Source: Clostridia bacterium (GTDB lineage Bacteria > Bacillota > Clostridia > Peptostreptococcales > Anaerovoracaceae). From it: a stretch of DNA of 5,041 nt. Below are positions 1-5,041 of the stretch, piece after piece. Where the stretch lies: positions 1-5,041 of the forward strand of contig CAAEEE010000042.1 of assembly GCA_900754805.1 (NCBI GenBank), given 5' to 3'. Position 1 is the first letter of the stretch. The number at the start of each line of letters is the position of its first letter. A program made the position numbers and the translations under genes. Under the pieces are notes generated by a model that saw only the letters and a list, made by a program, of their open reading frames with translations, was not told the origin of the DNA and ran no database searches.

Positions 1-1
1 G

Positions 2-229
2 GTCGTGATTTCTGCGATGCAGGGAAGCCTTGGACGCTATGAGGACCGCACCGCAAGGCTGCTATTCAAAATGGCCGTCGAGCTTTCGATGCTGCTTCAC
101 ACGGTCGCAGCGACAAACGAAATCGAGGAAGAAAGCCTCAGCCGGCTTCGCGGTATGTGCGTGCAGGAAGTAAAAAGCCTGAAGGGAAGCATCACCTTGG
201 AAGAAGCGACGGATTTCCAAAGGGGGTGA
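2..229 (+). CDS. Conserved conjugation-module protein, C-terminal fragment (probable relaxosome accessory factor)
   Basis: This is the 3' part of a gene cut by the window edge. The frame is open to the first base, so the GTG at position 5 is probably internal rather than the start. About 75 residues are visible: a mostly helical, charged segment with the core LLFKMAVELSMLLHTVAAT, then SRLRGMCVQEVKSLKG and an end at TDFQRG. I recall this pattern (a helix with KMAVE, then RLRGxCVxEVxxLKG) from small proteins encoded directly upstream of MobL-type relaxases in Bacillota conjugative elements; that is memory, not a search. The stop is 5 bp before the relaxase ATG and the relaxase Shine-Dalgarno lies inside its last codons, so the two are very likely translationally coupled. 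A role in the relaxosome is inferred from position only. No DNA-binding motif can be recognised in the visible part. Confidence 0.72.
   Translation, partial: VVISAMQGSLGRYEDRTARLLFKMAVELSMLLHTVAATNEIEEESLSRLRGMCVQEVKSLKGSITLEEATDFQRG
221..226 (+). promoter_or_regulatory. Ribosome binding site of the relaxase gene
   Basis: AGGGGG lies 8 bases before the ATG at 235 and overlaps the last codons of the upstream gene. It decides the relaxase start: the same frame is open from an ATG at 157, but that would add 26 residues overlapping the upstream gene and lacking family character, whereas MADIILKCRYL is a normal N-terminus for the family. Confidence 0.75.
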
Positions 230-234
230 TACGG

Positions 235-2250
235 ATGGCTGATATCATCTTAAAATGCAGGTATTTATCGCCGCGCGCCAAAAGCCATGCAGGAAATCTC
301 ATTCGATATATCGCAACCAGAGAAGGGGTAGTCATCGACAAACGGGAAAACTATGTCGGATATATTGCGATGCGGCCTGGCGCAGAGAAGCGAGGGGCGC
401 ATGGACTTTTTCATGCAGGGGAAACGCCGTTAGCTTTGAGCAAAGTCGCAAGAGAAGTGGCAGCGCATGAGGGAATCGTCTGGACCAATATCCTGTCCAT
501 TATGCGAAAAGACGCTGAGCGGCTGGGCTATGACAGCGCCGAAGCATGGCGGACTCTTCTGAAAGCAAACACGCACCTGATGGCAGATGCCATGAAGATT
601 CCGGCGGGTGATCTCATCTGGTATGCCGCCTTTCACAACGAAGCTCACCATCCACACATTCACATGGTTGCCTACTCCAAAGGAAAAGAACCATACCTCA
701 GTGAAGCCGGGATTCAAAAAATGAAGTCCGCCTTTGCACGGGAAATTTTCAGAGAGGATCTGCTTCCGATTTACGCCCTGCAGACCGAACGGCGCGAAGC
801 AATCGGAAAAGAAACCGAAAGAATGCTTTCTGAAATCCGAAGCGCGCCTGCGAAAAACCCGGTGCTGATCGCAAAATTCACCGAGCTATCGGAAAGGCTT
901 AAGAGCGTCAAAGGTCGCAAGGTCTATGGGTATCTTCCGGGCCCGCTGAGAAAGCTGACCGATGAGATACTGACCGAGCTATCAAAAGAAGATGCCCTTG
1001 CAGCCTGCTATGCAGCGTGGCAGGAGGGGCAGCGCAGCATCGAAACCATCTATCAGGATGCGCCGCGCAGACCGCAGAGCCTATCCGAAAACAAGGCGTT
1101 TCGAAACCTCAAAAACAAGATCATCACCGAAGCACTTTCTTTTGCTATGCAGGAGCTGACCTTTGAAGAGCTGCCCGAAACGGATGAAGGATTTTTTCCG
1201 GAAGCAGAGGAAGATGGGGTGCCCAAAAGATCAAAGCAGGCAGCGGCAGGAAACCTTTCGCAGCTGTTTGATTGGTACTTTGAAGCAAAAGCCTGCCTCT
1301 ATGATGATCCGGAAAACGAGTATTACGATCCGGAGAAGGGCGAGCAGCTTCTAAGGCTTTCCGCAGCAGGCGGTCTTGCAGTCGCAAAATACCGCCTTGG
1401 GATGGAGCTTCTTACCGGAAAAAATTTCGCAAAGGATGCCGAGGAAGGAATTCGCCTCTTATGGGAATGTGCAAATCAAGGTAACCAGTACGCGCAGTAT
1501 CAGCTCGGCAGGGTCTATCTTGCAGGCGTGGATGCAGCGCAGGACCTTCCACTATCGGAAAGCCTCTTTGAAAGCGCAGCAGGTCAGGGAAACTCTTTTG
1601 CCATGTACAGCCTCGCCAAAATGCACCTTGCGGGTCTTGCAAAAGAAGCAAGCAAGGCGCAGGCGATAGAGCTTCTCACAGATTCCGCAGAGGAAGACAA
1701 TGTGCATGCCGAGTACCTGCTTGGGAAGTTTTACTTACGCGGGGAGCATGTTACAAAGGACAGCAAAAAGGCAGAAATGCTGCTTAAAAAAGCTGCGAAA
1801 AAAGACCATGCGCAGGCAGAATATCTGCTTGGGAAAACCTATGCGCTCGGAAAAGAGCTGCCAAAGGACATGACAAAAGCTCTGCGGTATCTCAGGCGTG
1901 CCTGTAAGAAGGAAAACCAGTATGCGCAGTACCAGCTTGGCAAAATGCATCTGTTCGGGCAGGACATTACGCGCGACGAAGATGCGGGGAAAATACTCTT
2001 AAGCAAGGCGGCCGCGCAGGGAAACGCTTGCGCCAAGCTGATTTTGGAAAGCTATCGTCCGCATCGCCCGGCGGTGCCTGCCGGGCTTTATCTCATGCGC
2101 CTTGCCGGGCATTTTACGGAGATTTTTCCGCCGGGAGCACTTCGCATACAAAAGCTCACCGAGCAGAAGCTGCGGGCAGAAATCACAGAACGAAAACGAG
2201 CAAGAGGGCTGCGTACATCGCGCGGCCAAGCGTTTACGGAAGAACCGTAG
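235..2250 (+). CDS. mobL: MobL-family (MOBP-type) relaxase with C-terminal Sel1 repeats
   Basis: This 671-residue relaxase should nick one strand at oriT, stay covalently bound to the 5' end and pilot it into the secretion channel. The N-terminal nuclease domain (about 1-230) has the segment GNLIRYIATREG, with Y25 the likely catalytic tyrosine; NYVGYIAMRPG and HGLF (about 39-60); the conserved run VWTNILSIMRKDAERLGYD; and the metal-binding motif HNEAHHPHIHM at 134-144 (H134, H141 and H143 the expected ligands). Residues about 230-350 form a charged helical linker and 350-380 an acidic stretch. Six Sel1-like repeats of 36 residues fill 382-597, followed by a basic tail (LYLMRLAGHFTEIF, then a Lys/Arg-rich end). 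Sel1 repeats usually bind other proteins, so this half may contact the coupling protein or the channel. The Sel1-bearing form is known for MobL relaxases. Compared with relatives I remember, the segment between the tyrosine region and NYVGYIA looks shortened. The stop is 13 bp before the next gene. Confidence 0.93.
   Translation: MADIILKCRYLSPRAKSHAGNLIRYIATREGVVIDKRENYVGYIAMRPGAEKRGAHGLFHAGETPLALSKVAREVAAHEGIVWTNILSIMRKDAERLGYDSAEAWRTLLKANTHLMADAMKIPAGDLIWYAAFHNEAHHPHIHMVAYSKGKEPYLSEAGIQKMKSAFAREIFREDLLPIYALQTERREAIGKETERMLSEIRSAPAKNPVLIAKFTELSERLKSVKGRKVYGYLPGPLRKLTDEILTELSKEDALAACYAAWQEGQRSIETIYQDAPRRPQSLSENKAFRNLKNKIITEALSFAMQELTFEELPETDEGFFPEAEEDGVPKRSKQAAAGNLSQLFDWYFEAKACLYDDPENEYYDPEKGEQLLRLSAAGGLAVAKYRLGMELLTGKNFAKDAEEGIRLLWECANQGNQYAQYQLGRVYLAGVDAAQDLPLSESLFESAAGQGNSFAMYSLAKMHLAGLAKEASKAQAIELLTDSAEEDNVHAEYLLGKFYLRGEHVTKDSKKAEMLLKKAAKKDHAQAEYLLGKTYALGKELPKDMTKALRYLRRACKKENQYAQYQLGKMHLFGQDITRDEDAGKILLSKAAAQGNACAKLILESYRPHRPAVPAGLYLMRLAGHFTEIFPPGALRIQKLTEQKLRAEITERKRARGLRTSRGQAFTEEP
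1375..2055 (+). repeat. Array of six Sel1-like repeats in the relaxase, with a seventh partial unit
   Basis: Units of 36 residues (108 bp) start at relaxase residues 382, 418, 454, 490, 526 and 562, with a degenerate start at 598 (ACAKLILESY). Each follows the Sel1 pattern A-x-Y-x-L-G-x-x-Y/H-x-x-G, then K-D, A-x-x-L-L and a closing A-A-x-x-G/D-N. Units 2 and 6 both begin QYAQYQLG; units 4 and 5 share AEYLLGK, and their DNA shares ctgcttggga, which suggests duplication within the array. Unit 3 is the most divergent (SLAKMHLAGLAKEAS). No unit is broken by a stop or a change of length. Confidence 0.88.
2066..2086 (+). other. GC-rich hairpin inside the relaxase 3' end
   Basis: GCCCGGC (2066-2072) is the exact reverse complement of GCCGGGC (2080-2086). 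The stem can be extended inwards by a G-U and a G-C pair to 9 bp with a 3-base loop, and it is followed by TTTAT. It resembles an intrinsic terminator but the T-run is short and the site is about 165 bp inside the coding sequence. It could weaken downstream transcription or protect an mRNA end, or be a side effect of Gly/Ala/Pro codons. It is real as sequence; its function is unproven. Confidence 0.35.
2231..2244 (+). repeat. 14 bp direct repeat, copy 1 (end of relaxase gene)
   Basis: CGTTTACGGAAGAA occurs here and again at 2280-2293, 49 bases later. This copy encodes FTEE at the relaxase C-terminus. Together the copies flank the relaxase stop, the next ribosome binding site and the next start codon. 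Confidence 0.6.
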
Positions 2251-2251
2251 G

Positions 2252-2258
2252 AAAGGAG
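2252..2258 (+). promoter_or_regulatory. Ribosome binding site of the Toprim gene
   Basis: AAAGGAG sits 5 bases before the ATG at 2264, directly after the relaxase stop. It fixes the start of the Toprim gene: the frame is open further upstream (an ATG at 2102), but that extension would overlap the relaxase by about 150 bp and reads as low-quality Arg/Ser-rich sequence. Confidence 0.8.
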
Positions 2259-2263
2259 AGTCT

Positions 2264-3214
2264 ATGAGCCAGTATATTCCGTTTACGGAAGAAGAAAAGC
2301 TGCGCGCAGGCAGCGCAGACATTGCGGAGCTTCTGCGATGCAGGGGCGAAGAAGTCCGGCGCAGCGGAAAGGAACTTGTCTGGATGAAGGATAACGAAAA
2401 AATCAGTATCCGAGGAAACCTTTGGTACAACCAGTACCGACGCGAGGGCGGAAACAGCATTGATTTTGCGCGGAAGTTTTTGAATCTCAGTTACCCCGAT
2501 GCGGTCAAGCTGCTGCTTGGCGAAAGGCGGGAGAGTGCAGCGCGATCTCCATCAAGTGGCGGCAATGTAGGAAGCGCGGCGCAAAAGAAACAAGCACAAA
2601 AACCATTCACACCGCCAAAGAAGCATCACGACATGAAGCGGGTCTTTTCCTACCTCATCAAAACGCGCGGCATCGATCCGGACATCGTCCTCAGCTTTGC
2701 AAGGATGGGGCTTCTCTATGAGGAAGCAGGATATCACAACGCCGTCTTTTGCGGCAAAGACGAAAACGGCGTGATGCGGCACGCCAATAAAAGGGGGACG
2801 CTTCGAAACAGCACCTTTAAGGGAAATCAGGCAGGAAGTCTGCCGCAGTATAGCTTTCACTACAGCGGCTCATCCGATACGATCTATTTCTTTGAAGCGC
2901 CGCTTGACATGCTTTCCTACATCAGCCTGCAGAAAGAAAACTGGAGGGTGCATTCTTACGCCGCCGCCTGTTCCGTCTCCGATCAGGTGCTTCTGCACCA
3001 GCTGAAGCTGCATGCGAATCTCAAAAAATGCGTGCTGTGCCTTGATAACGACCTTGCAGGCTACCGTGCAGGTGAGCGAATCTGCGAAAAGCTGCTGGAA
3101 AAAGGCTACGAGGTAGAGGTGGACTACCCAAGAAAAAAAGACTGGAATGAAGAGCTCTTGCAACGGCAGGAACAGGAAAAGGAGAGCACGATATGTCCGG
3201 CTATGCGTTACTGA
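2264..3214 (+). CDS. DUF3991/Toprim-domain protein (primase-like), conjugation module
   Basis: This 316-residue protein belongs to the stand-alone Toprim proteins of conjugative elements. Residues about 17-87 resemble the CHC2 zinc domain of DnaG-type primases (DIAELLRCRGEEV, ISIRGNLWY, GGNSIDFARKFLNLSYPDAVKLLLGE), but the cysteine and histidine zinc ligands are absent. A Ser/Gly/Gln/Lys-rich linker spans about 88-122. Residues 123-200 match the DUF3991 type (LIKTRGIDPDIV, then GTLRNSTFKGNQAGS). The Toprim fold follows, with E211 in FFEAPLDM, the acidic pair D261/D263 in LDNDLAGYRAG, and DWNE at 293-296; these residues bind metal in Toprim enzymes. No helicase or polymerase domain is attached. 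It may prime or process the transferred single strand, but this is inferred from family and position. The start has a good Shine-Dalgarno 5 bases away, and the 3' end overlaps the coupling-protein gene by 22 bp. Confidence 0.88.
   Translation: MSQYIPFTEEEKLRAGSADIAELLRCRGEEVRRSGKELVWMKDNEKISIRGNLWYNQYRREGGNSIDFARKFLNLSYPDAVKLLLGERRESAARSPSSGGNVGSAAQKKQAQKPFTPPKKHHDMKRVFSYLIKTRGIDPDIVLSFARMGLLYEEAGYHNAVFCGKDENGVMRHANKRGTLRNSTFKGNQAGSLPQYSFHYSGSSDTIYFFEAPLDMLSYISLQKENWRVHSYAAACSVSDQVLLHQLKLHANLKKCVLCLDNDLAGYRAGERICEKLLEKGYEVEVDYPRKKDWNEELLQRQEQEKESTICPAMRY
2280..2293 (+). repeat. 14 bp direct repeat, copy 2 (start of Toprim gene)
   Basis: This is an exact second copy of the sequence at 2231-2244. 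Here it is read in a frame encoding FTEEE close to the Toprim N-terminus, so both copies give the same FTEE peptide. Confidence 0.6.
3177..3184 (+). promoter_or_regulatory. Ribosome binding site of the coupling-protein gene, inside the Toprim gene
   Basis: AAAAGGAG lies 8 bases before the ATG at 3193, within the last codons of the Toprim gene. The coupling-protein frame is closed upstream by a TGA at 3148-3150 and has no other start after it, so ATG 3193 is the only credible start. The 22 bp overlap implies translational coupling. Confidence 0.78.
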
Positions 3215-4947
3215 TTTTATGCGGCGGTGCGTTCCTCGGACTTCTCATCGTCATTGAAAGCCTTTCCGAGAGAACAAACCTTAATGGGATCAAAGGCAGA
3301 ACCGTCGGTGATGGGCAGCATGGCAGCGCAAGGTTTCTCACGAAAAAAGAGCTGCATACCATTTATACCCGCGTGCCCTACAACCCGAAGGCATGGCGCA
3401 GCGCCGCAAAACGCGGCAAAGAAATCCGCCTGCCGGAGGGGATTCTCCTCTCCTGCGAAAAGCGGGGAAAAAAGATTTTCGCGCTACTGGATTCGTCCGA
3501 TGTGCATACGATGATGGTCGGCGCAGCCGGGTGCGGCAAGACCGCATGCTGGCTGTATCCGAACCTCGAATATGCCTGCGCATGCGGGATGAGCTTTCTG
3601 ACCACCGATACCAAAGGGGATCTTTATCGAAACTTTGCGGGGATTGCGAAAAACTGCTATGGCTACAAGGTGTCGGTCATCGATTTTCGTAACCCGACGC
3701 GCTCGAATGGAAACAATCTTTTGCATCTTGTAAACAAATATACCGACCTTGCAAAAGAGCATCCGGAAACGCTTTCATATCTTGCAAAAGCCGAAAAGTA
3801 TGCCAAAATCATCGCAAAGACCTTGATTTTCAGTGAAGGCGATGCCGCCAATTACGGACAGAATGCGTTCTTTTATGATGCCGCAGAAGGGCTTTTGACC
3901 TCCGCGATCCTTCTTGTCAGTCGCTACGGTGGGGAGGGCGAGCGGCACATTGTGTCGGTGTTTAAGCTCCTGCAGGAGATGATCGGAAAAGGAAAGGACG
4001 GAAAGAGTGAATTTCAGAACTTGCTCAATCTTCTTAGCGAAGATGATAAGATCCGGTGGTTTGCAGGCGCGGCCTTAAACAGTGCAGAGCAGGCGATGCA
4101 GTCCGTCATTTCGACCGCGATGTCACGGCTCAATGCGTTCCTCGATTCGGAGATGGAGCAGATCCTCTGCTTTGATACAGAGATTGATATTGAAGCTTTT
4201 TGCGAAGAAAAATGCGCGGTATTTCTTGTCATGCCGGAGGAAAATCCGAATACTTTCTTTTTGGTTTCGCTGTTCATTCAGCAGACATACCGCGAGCTTC
4301 TCTCCGCAGCAGATGAGATGGGCGGAAGGCTCCCGCGCAAAGCCGCCTTTTATATGGATGAGCTTGGGACGCTGCCGCGGATTTCCTCGCTGGAGATGGC
4401 GTTTGCCGCAGCCCGCTCACGCAATATCATGCTTGTTCCCATCATTCAAAGCTATCAGCAGCTTGAAAAAAACTACGGCAAGGAAGGAAGCGTCATCATT
4501 CAGGATAACTGCCAGATCACGATTGCAGGCGGGTTTTCTCCGACTTCGCAGACCGCTGACAGCATCGCAAAGGCTCTTGGCTGCCGGACGGTACTCACCG
4601 GCTCGGTATCCCGCAGTAAAGACCATCCGTCGCAGAGTTTATCTATGATACAGAGAGAGCTCATGAGCGCGGACGAATTAAAGAGCATGAAAAAAGGAAG
4701 CTTTGTCGTCATGAAAACCGGAACCCATCCGTTTATCGCAAAGCTCCGGCTGTATTTTGAGTGGGGCGTGACCTTTGATGAGCCTGTTTATATCATCGAA
4801 GAAAAAAGCCGGCAAAAGACCCGGTACATTCAAAAAGATGCCCTGCGTACAAAGATTCTGCTGGAAAACAGCAAAATAGGAAGTGCGGAATTCGGGGAAG
4901 AGGGAAAGCAAAATGAGAAAAAGGGTGTATCGCTCCGGACCAGTTAA
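3193..4947 (+). CDS. Type IV coupling protein, VirD4/TraG family ATPase
   Basis: This 584-residue membrane ATPase should link the relaxase-DNA complex to the type IV secretion channel and help drive DNA export. A single hydrophobic segment covers about residues 4-23. The motif GDGQHGSARF (39-48) is typical of the family N-terminus. Walker A is GAAGCGKT (110-117) followed by PNL; TTDTKGDLY follows at 137-145 (family: DxKGE) and YKVSVIDFRNP at 158-168. The Walker B region is FYMDELGTLPRI, with D389/E390, and the downstream motif PIIQSYQQLEKNYG starts at 416. An all-alpha insert lies between the two Walker motifs. The C-terminal end is charged (Lys/Glu) and may contact the relaxase. Many VirD4 proteins have two membrane segments and a longer N-terminus; here only one is seen and no upstream start exists. 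Cysteines 114, 119, 129 and 131 cluster around Walker A. It overlaps the Toprim gene, fitting one operon. Confidence 0.93.
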   Translation: MSGYALLILCGGAFLGLLIVIESLSERTNLNGIKGRTVGDGQHGSARFLTKKELHTIYTRVPYNPKAWRSAAKRGKEIRLPEGILLSCEKRGKKIFALLDSSDVHTMMVGAAGCGKTACWLYPNLEYACACGMSFLTTDTKGDLYRNFAGIAKNCYGYKVSVIDFRNPTRSNGNNLLHLVNKYTDLAKEHPETLSYLAKAEKYAKIIAKTLIFSEGDAANYGQNAFFYDAAEGLLTSAILLVSRYGGEGERHIVSVFKLLQEMIGKGKDGKSEFQNLLNLLSEDDKIRWFAGAALNSAEQAMQSVISTAMSRLNAFLDSEMEQILCFDTEIDIEAFCEEKCAVFLVMPEENPNTFFLVSLFIQQTYRELLSAADEMGGRLPRKAAFYMDELGTLPRISSLEMAFAAARSRNIMLVPIIQSYQQLEKNYGKEGSVIIQDNCQITIAGGFSPTSQTADSIAKALGCRTVLTGSVSRSKDHPSQSLSMIQRELMSADELKSMKKGSFVVMKTGTHPFIAKLRLYFEWGVTFDEPVYIIEEKSRQKTRYIQKDALRTKILLENSKIGSAEFGEEGKQNEKKGVSLRTS

Positions 4948-5014
4948 GAGGCGGCATGTCTTGAAGGGAGGTGAGAGATTTGCAGGAAATCAACAGCGGA
5001 TACCGGATTCGTGA
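4913..5014 (+). CDS. Possible small basic protein (33 residues), doubtful
   Basis: An ATG inside the coupling-protein 3' end opens a 33-codon frame with the strongly basic product start MRKRVYRSGPVKRRHVLKGG and a stop at 5012-5014. A purine-rich AGAGGGA lies roughly 6-8 bases upstream. The frame overlaps the coupling-protein gene by 35 bp and the next gene by a similar length, in different frames. I recognise no family, membrane segment or motif. In tightly packed operons such short ORFs can be real or chance; the richness in Lys/Arg could simply reflect reading a Shine-Dalgarno region. Confidence 0.25.
   Translation: MRKRVYRSGPVKRRHVLKGGERFAGNQQRIPDS
4964..4974 (+). promoter_or_regulatory. 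Strong ribosome binding site for the last gene
   Basis: AAGGGAGGTGA is close to a full complement of the 16S rRNA 3' end and lies 5 bases before a TTG at 4980. No ATG is available at this spacing. The in-frame GTG at 4971 is part of the site itself, so TTG is the likely start. Confidence 0.75.
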
Positions 5015-5041
5015 CGCAGATACGCTGACGCAGAAAGCAAA
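4980..5041 (+). CDS. Start of a further operon gene, cut by the window end
   Basis: Twenty codons are visible from a TTG start, reading (M)QEINSGYRIRDADTLTQKA and still open at the window edge. The strong Shine-Dalgarno 5 bases upstream supports it. The opening EINSGYRIxD resembles the beginnings of small hypothetical proteins that accompany conjugation modules in Bacillota, but this is a weak resemblance from memory and too little sequence is visible to assign a family. The gap to the coupling-protein stop is 32 bp with no promoter or terminator, so it probably belongs to the same operon. Confidence 0.6.
   Translation, partial: MQEINSGYRIRDADTLTQKA

Noticed and set aside
157..234. A 26-residue N-terminal extension of the relaxase from the ATG at 157.
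   Set aside because: It overlaps the upstream gene and has no family-like sequence, while ATG 235 has a good Shine-Dalgarno and gives a normal N-terminus.
1..234. A possible oriT or operon promoter upstream of the relaxase.
   Set aside because: The stretch is coding for the upstream protein and shows no inverted repeat with a nick-like sequence or promoter boxes; oriT is probably outside the window.
1375..2025. DNA repeats with regular 108 bp spacing, considered as a CRISPR-like or satellite array.
   Set aside because: The periodicity comes from protein repeats (Sel1 units) in one open frame; the DNA copies are diverged and there are no spacers.
2102..2263. A 54-residue N-terminal extension of the Toprim protein from the ATG at 2102.
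   Set aside because: It would lie inside the relaxase tail in another frame; ATG 2264 has AAAGGAG 5 bases upstream and gives the expected start.
1999..2460. A 153-codon open frame on the - strand across the relaxase/Toprim junction.
   Set aside because: It lies opposite two well-supported genes, its product is Ser/Arg/Phe/Leu-rich as expected of an antisense shadow, and it has no recognisable domain.
4082..4648. A 188-codon + strand frame inside the coupling-protein gene.
   Set aside because: It is out of frame with a gene whose Walker B and downstream motifs fall in this very region; the product is Arg/Ser-rich and resembles nothing.
4948..4979. A terminator between the coupling-protein gene and the last gene.
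   Set aside because: The 32 bp gap holds only a Shine-Dalgarno and no stem followed by a T-run.

Overview
The window is a compact, single-strand stretch of a conjugative or mobilisable element from the Bacillota (Firmicutes). All genes lie on the + strand and are packed end to end: a 5 bp gap, then a 13 bp gap, then a 22 bp overlap. They have strong Shine-Dalgarno sequences and leave no room for internal promoters, so I read it as one operon. GC content looks close to 50% by eye. The protein families and many cysteines fit an anaerobic gut or oral Bacillota host (Lachnospiraceae/Ruminococcaceae-like or Negativicutes), but the genus cannot be fixed from the sequence.

Layout: (1) the C-terminal end of a small conserved protein (to 229), probably a relaxosome accessory factor; (2) a MobL/MOBP-type relaxase (235-2250) with the three-histidine motif HNEAHHPHIHM and a C-terminal array of six Sel1-like repeats; (3) a stand-alone DUF3991/Toprim protein (2264-3214) related to DnaG-type primases but with a zinc-binding domain that has lost its cysteines; (4) a VirD4/TraG-type coupling ATPase (3193-4947); (5) a doubtful 33-residue ORF (4913-5014); and (6) the start of another gene with a near-perfect Shine-Dalgarno and a TTG start (4980 to the window end).

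Together these genes form the DNA-processing half of a conjugation system. The relaxase nicks the origin of transfer and stays bound to the DNA end, with help from the accessory protein. The coupling ATPase passes the complex to a type IV secretion channel encoded outside the window. The Toprim protein may act on single-stranded DNA or prime replacement-strand synthesis. No oriT, integrase, cargo gene, RNA gene or CRISPR array is visible.

The architecture is a known one. The points worth a second look are finer: an apparently compact relaxase N-terminus, the Sel1 array, the cysteine-free primase-like domain, a coupling protein with a single membrane segment and cysteines around its Walker A motif, a GC-rich hairpin with several alternative partners at the relaxase 3' end, and a 14 bp direct repeat across the relaxase/Toprim junction.
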